64,000 nt of DNA from Nostoc sp. NMS8 (lineage in GTDB: Bacteria; Cyanobacteriota; Cyanobacteriia; Cyanobacteriales; Nostocaceae), in NCBI RefSeq assembly GCF_017115045.1, contig NZ_JABXKK010000032.1, positions 1-64,000 on the forward strand, written 5' to 3'. Under the pieces are notes generated by a model. That model was not told the origin of the DNA, did not search any database, and saw nothing but the letters and a program-made list of their open reading frames with translations. This document shows positions 26,629 through 34,958 of this stretch, one piece after another. The position numbers and the translations under genes are program-made. Numbering within the stretch: the stretch's first letter is position 1; each line of letters starts with the position of its first letter.

Positions 26629-27321
26629 CTAGACAAGGCGTTGAGATTCTAGGACAAAATCTACAGCAGTGCTAAAGTCTTTAACTATTAAGTCGGGCTG
26701 ATAAAGTTCCAATTGGGTGCGATCGCGAATCCCACACTCTACAGCCATCACTTTAATATTATAATTTTTCGCCGCGGTGATATCGGCTTCTGTATCTCCC
26801 ACCATCCAGGTATCAGCAGCGGGGGGCAGTTCTTTTAAAGCCCTAGCCATTAACAAGGGCTTATCTTCAATATCACGAGTTTTCACGTAGTCGTTACTTA
26901 GGCAATAACAACGATTTTCCGGGAAAAATCTCCCCAAATCGTATTTTTTGAAAGCATAATCTAGTTCTCGAACTCGGCGCATGGTCATCACTGCTAAATC
27001 AATGCCAGCTTGTTGAATTTTTAACAGTGCATCCACAGCACCAGGCGCGAGAGTATCATAGTTAAAATAAGCTTCTGTATGCACCGTTTGCCGCCGTAAT
27101 TGGGCGAATTCTTGGGCTTGGGCTTCGTCTAACCCTGAATTTAAGGCGATTTGTTTTTCAGGAATGCGCGATCGCTTTAACTGCCAAAATTCTGCTTTCG
27201 GAAGTTCTTGCACCACTTGGTCTTGGCGACGAGTTTTCTCTAAGCAGAATTGATAAACACGGTAGTACCGTTCGGAAACATCAATAATTGGGCCGTCGAA
27301 GTCAGTAATCAGTCTTAGCAT
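26629..27321 (-). CDS. HAD family hydrolase
   Basis: A 230-residue HAD-superfamily protein, probably a small-molecule phosphatase of the phosphoglycolate phosphatase/PGMB type. Motif I is TDFDGPIID (about 6-14), motif II lies in DLAVMTMRRVRE, the Lys of motif III in KTRDIEDKPLLM, and motif IV is VGDTEADI. The cap domain is helical (about 18-90). The second residue after the motif I Asp pair is Gly as in many phosphatases. The gene is flanked by AT-rich spacers; no operon partner. Confidence 0.85.
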   Translation of the reverse strand: MLRLITDFDGPIIDVSERYYRVYQFCLEKTRRQDQVVQELPKAEFWQLKRSRIPEKQIALNSGLDEAQAQEFAQLRRQTVHTEAYFNYDTLAPGAVDALLKIQQAGIDLAVMTMRRVRELDYAFKKYDLGRFFPENRCYCLSNDYVKTRDIEDKPLLMARALKELPPAADTWMVGDTEADITAAKNYNIKVMAVECGIRDRTQLELYQPDLIVKDFSTAVDFVLESQRLV

Positions 27322-27563
27322 CGGCGGAAAATGTTAATTTTTATTAAAATTATCTCAGATGTATGGCTATTTTTCGAGAGTAACAGCGTGATTTAAGCCC
27401 TGCACAAAAATTAGCTCAAGAACTACCAGATATAACAATATATTTCAACAATCAGTGTTCGGAATAATAGTACGGAAGGTTCTCTAACTATACAAGTTAA
27501 TCCAGTAGGTACTAAAAAACACATAGTACTTAGATATAAGCTGCCATCACCTTGAGGAAAATT

Positions 27564-28169
27564 ATGAGTGAAGAATGGAAATTTTTAAAGCCTATTTTCA
27601 ATTATGAAGAAGTAACTAAACTTAGGGAAACACTAAATAAAATTGTAATCGGTTCTGGAAGTACTGTCGAGCCTAGTAAACTTAATATTATTAAGCAGTC
27701 CGACTGGATTACCATACCAACAGAAAGTAGAGATCACTTTTCTGAAGAAGATGAAATTAAACTTTTACAAGCAGTATTGCAACATGAGAATCAAGAAATT
27801 GTAGCAATAGCATTTGAGCCTTTAAAAGCGTTCCCTCTCGCATTTGTATTTCCAGCAACGGCTGAAACTATTGCAGAGTTTAATCATGAATGTGGACATT
27901 TTTGGTTTGCACTGTATGCTGGAGAGCCTGATTGGGTAATTATATGTACTAAGTTAGATTTCCTTATGATTACTGGAAAACATAGTTTCGTTAGCCAATT
28001 TTTAGGCTATGAAATCCAACCAGCTTTTGCTGACTTCTACGAATTAGCATTAAGTTATTCTGATGATGATCCTGAAAAAAAGTCTTTACTACAGGTGTAC
28101 AATCTACTTTCGCGTGAATATCCTAAGATAAATCCTGGAGAAATTATCCAACTTTTGCCTGTGTCGTGA
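27564..28169 (+). CDS. Hypothetical acidic protein
   Basis: A 201-residue protein that I do not recognise. It is acidic, with a central segment KAFPLAFVFPATAETIAEFNHECGHFWFALYAGEPDWVIICTKLDFLMITG and no signal peptide or membrane span. The HECGH string looks like a zinc peptidase HExxH but has HExGH spacing (H-E-C-G-H), which equals HExxH, so a metallopeptidase-like site is possible though the flanks do not resemble a known family. ATG 27564 is favoured by GAGG nine bases upstream; TTG 27552 is the longer option. It converges on the toxin-antitoxin pair. Confidence 0.65.
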   Translation: MSEEWKFLKPIFNYEEVTKLRETLNKIVIGSGSTVEPSKLNIIKQSDWITIPTESRDHFSEEDEIKLLQAVLQHENQEIVAIAFEPLKAFPLAFVFPATAETIAEFNHECGHFWFALYAGEPDWVIICTKLDFLMITGKHSFVSQFLGYEIQPAFADFYELALSYSDDDPEKKSLLQVYNLLSREYPKINPGEIIQLLPVS

Positions 28170-28294
28170 ACCATGTGTTAGGCGTTTTGCCGTAGCGTAA
28201 CCTACTAGAGGTTTTTTTGTAAACTCTTTTTAAGAAAGTAGCGACGATGACCTAGAGGAAAATCCTCTAACTCTCCAAAAACATTTTTAACCTT

Positions 28295-28801
28295 TTAAAT
28301 TAAAGTCTCAGAATCTTCAGATATTGTTTCTATATTTAAATCTTCTGTGTTTAAATTATCTATGTCTAAAGAAGCTTTTAAAAGTTCGCTCCATGAATTT
28401 GGAGGGTTTCCCTTATCAAGCATTTTTGTAAATTTTTGATAAGGATCTGTTTTCGATCCTTCTTTTCTTAGCGTTTTTTCGTCGTTTACCCAAGCATAAA
28501 TAATTATTTTATCAGTACTACTGTAACGAAAAAACAAACGGAACCGTTGATAAAATTTTGCTCGAAACCAATGCTTTCTATCTGCCCCTAGCTTTTTCCC
28601 CTGTCTGAACTCTTTTGCTGTAGGGTCTCTAGGAATATGATTATAAACAAGCTCCTTAATAATGTTAAGAAGCTTTGTAGATGGGTGAGATTGATATGTT
28701 TCAGGATTACTTTCTTGAAGCTGCTCAACAGTCACAATCAGTTTTTTAAAATATTCACTGAAAGCGGGGTGAGCTTTTAATGTCCACCCATTAACATTCA
28801 T
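28295..28801 (-). CDS. yhaV: YhaV-family type II toxin (ribosome-associated RNase)
   Basis: A 168-residue toxin. It follows E. coli YhaV closely: VNGWTLKAHPAF at the start, the segment AKEFRQGKKLGADRKHW, FYQRFRLFFRYSSTDKIIIYAWVNDEKTLRKEGSKTD and KMLDKGNPPNSW. YhaV has a RelE-like fold and cuts mRNA during translation. The C-terminal tail past about residue 145 is extra and acidic. Its ATG overlaps the upstream antitoxin stop by four bases, so translation is coupled with the antitoxin first. Residues in the catalytic Arg/His region (RFRLFFR) are kept, so it is probably active. Confidence 0.9.
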   Translation of the reverse strand: MNVNGWTLKAHPAFSEYFKKLIVTVEQLQESNPETYQSHPSTKLLNIIKELVYNHIPRDPTAKEFRQGKKLGADRKHWFRAKFYQRFRLFFRYSSTDKIIIYAWVNDEKTLRKEGSKTDPYQKFTKMLDKGNPPNSWSELLKASLDIDNLNTEDLNIETISEDSETLI

Positions 28802-29148
28802 GCAAAAATAAAGTCCTCTGGTAGCTCCTCATTAAAATCAACTGTCATACCTTTGGTAAGAGCTTCTGCACGATCATACAATTCTTCAGTGAGAGGTTCA
28901 ATCAAACTAGAGCTATGAACAATATCTTTGTCAATTAAGTCTAAGAATGCTTCTGTATCAAATTTGGCTTTAATTTTGTCAAATTTTTTATTGGTTCTTT
29001 TTGCCTTTACATTGCTTTGGCTAGAGTAAAAGACTACCTCACTTCTAGACTCTCTAAGAAAAGCTATAAAATACTTACGTGGGTGTGGGTGACTAGTAGC
29101 TTCTACAATAGAAATATAATTACGTCTATCACGAGACTTGACTTTCAT
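28798..29148 (-). CDS. Antitoxin of YhaV with PrlF-like C-terminus and a different N-terminus
   Basis: A 116-residue protein encoded just before yhaV with a 4-bp overlap. The C-terminal half (AFLDLIDKDI, then EALTKGMTVDFNEELPED) resembles the tail of E. coli PrlF (FLRFLDADI, KLVAGMDVNIDDEI), the part expected to contact the toxin. The N-terminal 60 residues (RDRRNYISIVEATSHPHPRK, FIAFLRESRSEVVFYSS, KAKRTNKKF) lack the AbrB-type beta motif of PrlF and are basic. It may bind DNA through a different domain. The antitoxin call rests on position and the tail; the N-terminal function is unknown. Confidence 0.75.
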   Translation of the reverse strand: MKVKSRDRRNYISIVEATSHPHPRKYFIAFLRESRSEVVFYSSQSNVKAKRTNKKFDKIKAKFDTEAFLDLIDKDIVHSSSLIEPLTEELYDRAEALTKGMTVDFNEELPEDFIFA

Positions 29149-29278
29149 GTTTTTTAGTCTACTTTTCGCCTTCTATATCTAATTTATCTCAATATCTTTC
29201 ACTCTGCAAGTTACAAATCAAAGCTATTAGCACTAAGTCCATAGAAATAGTACAAAAAAGGTAAATTGTACTCAGGCA

Positions 29279-30376
29279 TCATTGCAAAGTACCGCGTTTG
29301 ATTTGTTCGCTTTCAATGGCTTCAAATAAGGCGCGAAAGTTACCTTCGCCAAAACCTTTAGCTTGTAAACGACGTTCAATAAACTCAAAGAAAAATGTCG
29401 GCTGTTCAAAAATGGGGTGGGTGAAAATTTGCAGTAGTAGGGGCGCGGTTTGTTGTGCCCCTACGGGAGTATATTCTTGCCAGTCCACGAGAATTTCTTG
29501 TTGAGCGATCGCATCCAGTTCTAGAGGTGATAGTGTAAGTCCTGGACGCTGTTTTAGCTGGGTGTAATAGGTTTGGGGTACTGAGAGTAAGGATAAACCA
29601 TTAGCACGAAATTTAGCGATCGCACTTACAAGATTAGTCGTCCGCAAGGCAATATGTTGAATTCCTGGCCCCCGGTTAACATCGAGAAACTCCTGAATTT
29701 GAGAATTTCTAGAAGCCGGTTCATTAATTGGCAATTGGACGCTACCGTTGCGCGAAACCATCACCTGGCTGTGTAAAGCAGAACGATTGGTTTTAATTTT
29801 AAATGCTTGCTGGGGTTGAAAATTGAGGATGTTTTCGTACCAAGCCACAGCACTTTCTAATTCTCCAACTGCCACGTTCAGCACTATATGATCTATGGCG
29901 GTAAAAGTGTTGTCATTGGTCATTTGTCCTTTGTCATTTGTCATTTGTCCTTTGTCAAAAACTAATGACGGATGACTACTGACTAATGACCTTTCTATCA
30001 AAGTATGAGTTAGTCCGCCCCAGGCGGCAATTTTGCCACATTTGATGAACACCGTACCTACCTGGCGTTCATGGATGGGTTGTAAGATTGTAGCACCGTG
30101 TTTTTGAGCTAGTGCGATCGCGCCTTCGACATCTTCAACAGCAAAAGCGACATCTGCCACACCAGGGGGATATTGACGCAGAAACTCAGCTACTGGACTG
30201 GTAGGTAACAGTGGTGAAGACAGAAAAAAGCAGACATCACCACTTTTCACCACTTCTGTACAAGTATGAAATGAACTGATGCGATCGGCTACTGGTTGAA
30301 AACCAAGATGGTGTATAAACCAATCCCGCCATACTTTCGCGTCTTCTACATAGAAATGAACGTGATCAATTTTCAT
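29279..30376 (-). CDS. hppD: 4-hydroxyphenylpyruvate dioxygenase
   Basis: A 365-residue Fe(II) dioxygenase that makes homogentisate from 4-hydroxyphenylpyruvate, for tocopherol and plastoquinone-type quinones. It has two VOC modules: HVHFYVEDAKVWRDWF at the start, and the metal site in the second, AIDHIVLNV (His), GIQHIALRT (His) and FFEFIERR (Glu). An in-frame insert at about residues 130-156 reads DKGQMTNDKGQMTND, from a heptamer repeat, between the modules. The C-terminal KGFGEGNFRALFEAIE is normal for the family. Start ATG 30376. Confidence 0.92.
   Translation of the reverse strand: MKIDHVHFYVEDAKVWRDWFIHHLGFQPVADRISSFHTCTEVVKSGDVCFFLSSPLLPTSPVAEFLRQYPPGVADVAFAVEDVEGAIALAQKHGATILQPIHERQVGTVFIKCGKIAAWGGLTHTLIERSLVSSHPSLVFDKGQMTNDKGQMTNDNTFTAIDHIVLNVAVGELESAVAWYENILNFQPQQAFKIKTNRSALHSQVMVSRNGSVQLPINEPASRNSQIQEFLDVNRGPGIQHIALRTTNLVSAIAKFRANGLSLLSVPQTYYTQLKQRPGLTLSPLELDAIAQQEILVDWQEYTPVGAQQTAPLLLQIFTHPIFEQPTFFFEFIERRLQAKGFGEGNFRALFEAIESEQIKRGTLQ
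29910..29990. repeat. Heptamer repeat inside the HPPD gene
   Basis: Tandem TCATTTG/TCCTTTG units with an inverted TAATGAC part. The same TCATTTGTC pattern is intergenic at 13087-13258. Reading frame is kept. Confidence 0.75.
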
Positions 30377-30482
30377 AAATACTGAAAATACAGCATAACA
30401 GCTTATATATCCGTAAATTTTGCCATTTTTGCTAGATTTTCACGTCCTTCCTAAGCAAGAATTATCTAGGCATACTCCCACT

Positions 30483-31187
30483 CTAAAAGAACAGATGACT
30501 ATCAGGTTGAATATTAATTTCCATTGGTACAGCTTGCGGTTCGGCAGAAAGGGCAAAGAAAATCGCATTGGCAGCAGTTTCAGGACTAAGCATTTTTTTC
30601 CGGTCTACTTTTAGGTTGACGTTATCCCAGAAAGGAGAATCTACCCCACCAAAGTAGAATAGCGTGAACTTGATACCAAAACGCTTGAGTTCTTCTGCCA
30701 TGCACTTGCTGAAACCGACAACACCAAACTTAGAAGCAGAATAAGCCGCTGCCATCCCCATCGAATGCTTGCCCAGAATTCCTACTACATTACAGATATG
30801 ACCAGACTTGCGCTTTTGCATCTCTTCAGCAGCCGCTTGAGTGGTGTAGAAGCTGCCTTTTAAGTTGACATCTAGCATCTTGTCTAAATCAGCAGGTTCC
30901 AAGCTGTTGTAGGGCTTGAGTATACCAGCACCAGCTGCATTCACTAAAATATCGATTTGACCAAACTCAGCGATGGTCTTTTCTATCAAAGTATCTACCT
31001 GTTGAGGGTCAGTAATATCTGTAGGAACGCTCAAAACTTCCCCTGGTAAATCATTTGCCAATGTTGTTAAACGACCAGCATCTCTCGCAGCCAGTACCAA
31101 CCGGACTCCGGTAGGCGCAAGTTTGTATGTTAAAGCTGAACCAATACCACCAGTAGCACCGACAATAACAACGACTTTATTTTGCAT
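30483..31187 (-). CDS. SDR family oxidoreductase
   Basis: A 234-residue classical SDR. The cofactor loop is VGATGGIGSALTYKLA (about 8-22), NAAGAG lies near 88, and the catalytic YSASKFGVVGF is present. The residue thirteen before the Tyr, normally Ser, is Gly in CNVVGILGKH. It ends in NIQPDSHLFF. It lies 106 bp upstream of the HPPD gene on the same strand and may share its transcript, though the gap has AT-rich DNA. Substrate unknown; quinone or fatty-acyl substrates are typical of this size class. Confidence 0.88.
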   Translation of the reverse strand: MQNKVVVIVGATGGIGSALTYKLAPTGVRLVLAARDAGRLTTLANDLPGEVLSVPTDITDPQQVDTLIEKTIAEFGQIDILVNAAGAGILKPYNSLEPADLDKMLDVNLKGSFYTTQAAAEEMQKRKSGHICNVVGILGKHSMGMAAAYSASKFGVVGFSKCMAEELKRFGIKFTLFYFGGVDSPFWDNVNLKVDRKKMLSPETAANAIFFALSAEPQAVPMEINIQPDSHLFF

Positions 31188-31268
31188 CTTATTATTTACA
31201 TTTCTTTACATCTTTTTACATAATACAGAATTACAGGCTCAGGTTGTAAATAAACATCCAGAAGGTAT

Positions 31269-32558
31269 TTACTCGCAGAGTAGCGCCATGACCTCATATT
31301 CTCTGCCACTGGCTTCTAATGTAAATGTGGGAGATGATTTTAGATATTTAAGAAAACTAGAACCTAAGTTTAATTTTTTAATAATTGAATTAGGAGATTC
31401 TCCGGTAATTTTCTGTAACTCTGAACCTAATTTTGACACAGATAATTTAGTTTTAGGAGACGTTATTTCTATATCTTGAATAATTTTCAATAATAATTTA
31501 TCTAATATTTCTCCATTAGAGATTTCCGTCAAATTTTCTTGTTTTTCTTGGTCTTTAATAGATTCAGTAAATGAGTTATCTACAACAGATATTGACTTCT
31601 CTTTTTCTGGTTGATTTAAGTTATGCTTAATATTAATCTCACATCTTTCTTGAAATAAAGTTGCAGCATCCACCAAACTGTTTAATTTAGCATTGATTGA
31701 TTCCTCTTCAGTTTTAATTAAATCTTGAATTGGATCAATCACTTTTTCAAAAGATGGAACTTCTGTTGCCATTGACAAAGAATAATGAGTTAATTTGCCA
31801 GTATTCCGGTTGTCTATATGCAAACTTTGTCCCTGTCTACGTACCCAATAGACAATTAATCCTTGATTTTGGAGTTCGTTACAAAGATGGTTTAAAATTC
31901 CATCGCTAGAACAGACTAATATTTCTTTAACTGTTGGATAAGAGCGTAAGACGCAAGCACCGAATGCAATCATTTTTGCATCAGCACTATTTTTACCTTC
32001 AGGTACGTGGAGAAGTTGATAACCACGGTTATATAGTTCAATATCTTGCTTCCTAATACTGGGATTTTTCCAGTTAGCAAATGCAATTTTAACTTGGAGT
32101 GGATATTCACAAACACTGGCTAAAAACAATTCTGAATTAATATCTAATTTTAAGTTTTCTGCATCCAAAAGTATAAGAGATATTCCTGTTTCTAACTTAT
32201 GCTTAATTTCATTATTTTGCTGAATTTTTAAGAGCAATTTGCTGAACAAAGAAGATTCTAAGCAATCAGGTGATAATATCATTTGCAGCAGTTCTTCAGC
32301 TAATTTAAAATTAAAAGAGCCAAGACCTTTCTCTGGAATTTTTTCTTCTGGCAGGTTTTTTACTAAAGAAAGTTCCGCCGCATCAATCATAGATAGTTTA
32401 GTATGTCCATTGCTGTTAGCTAGCAAGTCCCCTTCCAGGGAATGAGGTAATGCAAGCTCAAGGAATTGTTTGCCACAATTTTTGCAGAGGTAATTCTGCT
32501 GGTCATGGCGACGACCATTTTTATAATATGAAGTAGATTCGCACAGAGGACATTTCAT
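31269..32558 (-). CDS. Zinc ribbon-NYN-LOTUS (OST-HTH) protein
   Basis: A 429-residue three-domain protein. Residues 1-32 hold four Cys (CPLC and CKNC) around YYKNGRRHDQQNYLC, matching the InsA-type zinc ribbon of IS1 transposases. Residues about 125-260 resemble a NYN/PIN-like nuclease domain: LILLDAENL, then GKNSADAKMIAFGA and LVCSSDGILNHLC, giving a set of acidic residues for a metal site. A linker with charged coil follows. Residues about 350-425 resemble a LOTUS/OST-HTH domain (KLSVSKLGSELQKITGESP, SFLKYLKSSPTFTLE). NYN and OST-HTH domains pair in RNA-handling proteins. Nothing else here codes for an IS1 transposase core, so the ribbon may have been taken over for RNA or DNA binding. Confidence 0.78.
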   Translation of the reverse strand: MKCPLCESTSYYKNGRRHDQQNYLCKNCGKQFLELALPHSLEGDLLANSNGHTKLSMIDAAELSLVKNLPEEKIPEKGLGSFNFKLAEELLQMILSPDCLESSLFSKLLLKIQQNNEIKHKLETGISLILLDAENLKLDINSELFLASVCEYPLQVKIAFANWKNPSIRKQDIELYNRGYQLLHVPEGKNSADAKMIAFGACVLRSYPTVKEILVCSSDGILNHLCNELQNQGLIVYWVRRQGQSLHIDNRNTGKLTHYSLSMATEVPSFEKVIDPIQDLIKTEEESINAKLNSLVDAATLFQERCEINIKHNLNQPEKEKSISVVDNSFTESIKDQEKQENLTEISNGEILDKLLLKIIQDIEITSPKTKLSVSKLGSELQKITGESPNSIIKKLNLGSSFLKYLKSSPTFTLEASGREYEVMALLCE

Positions 32559-32649
32559 CTTATGATTCAGGTGGTCTAGGCAGATGCTTTTCTTTAAGTA
32601 TATAAGTATAAAAAAAGACTGTCAATTTCAGTCTGCATTGCCTAACGCA

Positions 32650-32701
32650 AGAAAAACTCAAGGCAAGAGGAAATTAAATTTAACCCCTAATTTCCGCTTG
32701 C
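32650..32701 (-). terminator. Terminator of the pst operon
   Basis: On the minus strand GCAAGCGGAAATTA (32701-32688) pairs with TAATTTCCTCTTGC (32676-32663), with one mismatch, followed by TTGAGTTTTTC. It lies 44 bp after the pstB' stop. Confidence 0.7.
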
Positions 32702-32744
32702 TCCATATAGTAACCCTCTAAATAGCTAGAATTTTAGAAACTCT

Positions 32745-33524
32745 TCAACTGACGCGGGCGAAAACATAGTCACGGGTGCGAGAATCCACGGGGTTAGTAA
32801 ACATTTTATTTGTAGTACCAAATTCAACCATTTGAGTAATTCGATTTTCATTGCTACAAAAGAAAGCTGTAAAATCAGATAGGCGAGTAACTTGCTGCAT
32901 ATTGTGACTAACAATCACAATTGTTAATTCAGAACGTAAATTATGGATCAAATTCTCAATTTTTATGCTGGCCGAAGGATCAAGACCTGAACAAGGTTCA
33001 TCCATCAACAGGACGTTCGGTTTGACTGCTAAAGCACGGGCAATACATAGTTTTTGTTGTTGACCACCAGAAAGCTCTAAAGCAGATTTGTGCAGCTTAT
33101 TTTTGACTTCATCCCAAAGTTCGGCAGCTTTGATGGCAGATTCAACAATTCCATCTAATTCTACTTTGGGATGCCATCCAACCAATTTCACCCCATAAGC
33201 AACATTATCATAAACGCTCATAGGAAAAAGATTTGGCTTGGGAAAAACCATACTAACTTGGCGACGTAAGCGATTGATATTAACACGACGCTCGTAAATA
33301 CTCTGTCCAAAAAATTCTACTTTTCCTTCAACTCTCACTTCTGCTTCTAATTCACTCATGCGATTTAACGATTTAAGAAAAGTAGACTTGCCACAACCAC
33401 TAGAACCAATAATCGCCGTGACTTGGTTTTGGTAAATATCCATTGACACGCCTTCAACTATCTTTTGAGTGTCGTAATAGAAGCTGAAGTTTTTGACTCT
33501 GATAGCTGGAATTAGTTTACTCAT
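32745..33524 (-). CDS. pstB: PstB-like ATPase with Pro in the Q-loop (PstB')
   Basis: A 259-residue phosphate-transport ATP-binding protein, second of two. Walker A GSSGCGKS, signature LSGGQQQKLCIARAL, Walker [15 protein letters not shown] and switch His in SHNMQQ are kept. The Q-loop, normally VFQKPN, reads VFPKPNLFP (codon CCC), so the Gln that links the ATPase to the membrane part is missing. It is about 70% similar to the copy at 34033 by eye. A 508-bp spacer with repeats separates them. It may be one half of an asymmetric B-B' pair, as in cyanobacterial pst clusters that carry two pstB genes. Confidence 0.85.
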   Translation of the reverse strand: MSKLIPAIRVKNFSFYYDTQKIVEGVSMDIYQNQVTAIIGSSGCGKSTFLKSLNRMSELEAEVRVEGKVEFFGQSIYERRVNINRLRRQVSMVFPKPNLFPMSVYDNVAYGVKLVGWHPKVELDGIVESAIKAAELWDEVKNKLHKSALELSGGQQQKLCIARALAVKPNVLLMDEPCSGLDPSASIKIENLIHNLRSELTIVIVSHNMQQVTRLSDFTAFFCSNENRITQMVEFGTTNKMFTNPVDSRTRDYVFARVS

Positions 33525-34032
33525 ATTCCCAAAACGTGTGAAACGAAACTTGACTAGGTAAAACAGTACAAATCAGCGCCGCTGTTTCACTATGTTACCC
33601 CCAAAAGGAGATATTCATGGAAATTACGTAGCTATATGGTAGCTATACAGCAGATAAACAGTTAGTCAATACCTGTATTCAAGCTATGTCCACAAATTTA
33701 TCTTTTAAAGACTTTTTATACCCACTTTTCGCACCTTGAACTATATCTTTAGAGAGACGCGATAAATCGGCGTCTCTACAGGTAATTTATCCATCAATTA
33801 TTTATTGACAGACTACTACAGTGTACAGACAATTCCTAAAACCTGAATTAGGAATAAGAATTAAATGTAAGAGAGGCGGAGCCTCAAAGACGAGCATTCC
33901 CAGTCTGAGATTGGGAACGAGGCAATCTAAAAGCTAGTTCTAGACTTGCTTTGACGTTAAGTAGACACCAATGAGCATTGCTGTGCCCTTACGACAGATG
34001 TGATTCAAATACATGAAAACTGCTGTAAGATT
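33525..34032. other. Spacer between the two pstB genes
   Basis: Holds a GTAGAGACGCG-type hairpin (33750-33780) and copy 4 of the dispersed family (33866-33992: GAGGCGGAGCCTCAA, CATTCCCAGTCTGAGATTGGG, GAGGCAATCTAAAA, GTAGACACCAATGAGCATTG). No gene. A promoter for pstB' could lie here but none is clear. Confidence 0.6.
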
Positions 34033-34812
34033 TTAACCGAAACGCCCTGAAATGTAGTCGCGGGTGCGGGGATCTAATGGATTGTTAAAGATTTGCTCTG
34101 TAGCGCCAAATTCAACCATTTGACCAATGCGACTTTCATCGGTGCTGAAGAAAGCCGTAAAATCAGAGACACGAGCGGCTTGCTGCATATTGTGGGTAAC
34201 GATCGCAATTGTCAACTCAGACTGTAAACTATGGAGCAGTTCTTCAACTTTCATCGTAGCGATGGGGTCAAGAGCCGAGCAAGGCTCATCCATCAATAGA
34301 ACTTTCGGTTTGACTGCTAAAGCACGGGCAATACATAATCTTTGTTGTTGACCACCAGAAAGCCCTAAAGCTGATTTATCCAGCTTATCTTTGACTTCAT
34401 TCCAAAGAGCAGCGCTGTGAAGTGCTGATTCGACAATTTCATCTAATTCTAATTTTGAATATCTACCTGCTATTCTCATCCCGTAGGCAACATTTTCATA
34501 AATACTTATCGGAAAAGGATTTGGTTTTTGGAACACCATACCAATTTGGCGACGTAACCGATTAATGTTGACACGAGGAGCATAAATATTCTGACCAAAA
34601 AATTCTACATCTCCTTCAACTTTTACGGGCCCTTCTAATTCACTAATACGATTAATAATTTTGATGAAGGTAGATTTACCACAACCACTAGGGCCAATAA
34701 TTGCGGTTACTTGATTTTGATAAATATCTATTGATACCTTTTCGATTGCTTTTATAGTGCCATAGTAAAAGCTGATATTTTTAACTTTTATGGCTGTAAT
34801 TAGGTTACTCAT
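34033..34812 (-). CDS. pstB: Phosphate ABC transporter ATP-binding protein
   Basis: A 259-residue ATPase of the Pst complex. All motifs are canonical: Walker [10 protein letters not shown]-loop VFQKPNPFP, signature [15 protein letters not shown], Walker [14 protein letters not shown] and [12 protein letters not shown]. It powers PstA/PstC uptake of orthophosphate. It follows pstA at 146 bp, across an inverted repeat that might lower downstream expression. Its start ATG is directly before [18 protein letters not shown]. Confidence 0.94.
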   Translation of the reverse strand: MSNLITAIKVKNISFYYGTIKAIEKVSIDIYQNQVTAIIGPSGCGKSTFIKIINRISELEGPVKVEGDVEFFGQNIYAPRVNINRLRRQIGMVFQKPNPFPISIYENVAYGMRIAGRYSKLELDEIVESALHSAALWNEVKDKLDKSALGLSGGQQQRLCIARALAVKPKVLLMDEPCSALDPIATMKVEELLHSLQSELTIAIVTHNMQQAARVSDFTAFFSTDESRIGQMVEFGATEQIFNNPLDPRTRDYISGRFG

Positions 34813-34867
34813 GCTTTCTCAAGATGCGAAACAAAAACAAAAATTTATTTTATCGAACAGAATTCAG

Positions 34868-34944
34868 TAGTCAGGAGTCAGAATTCAGAATGAATTTTGT
34901 CCGAAGCGGTAGCGAGTATTTTCGAGTTGCGTCTTGATTCTGAC
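34868..34944. repeat. Inverted repeat between pstA and pstB
   Basis: CAGGAGTCAGAAT (about 34875) faces ATTCTGACTCCTG (about 34938), with AATTCAG flanks. Similar GAATTCAGGAGTCAG repeats are scattered in cyanobacterial genomes. Confidence 0.55.
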
Positions 34945-34958
34945 TCCTGAATTCTTCT

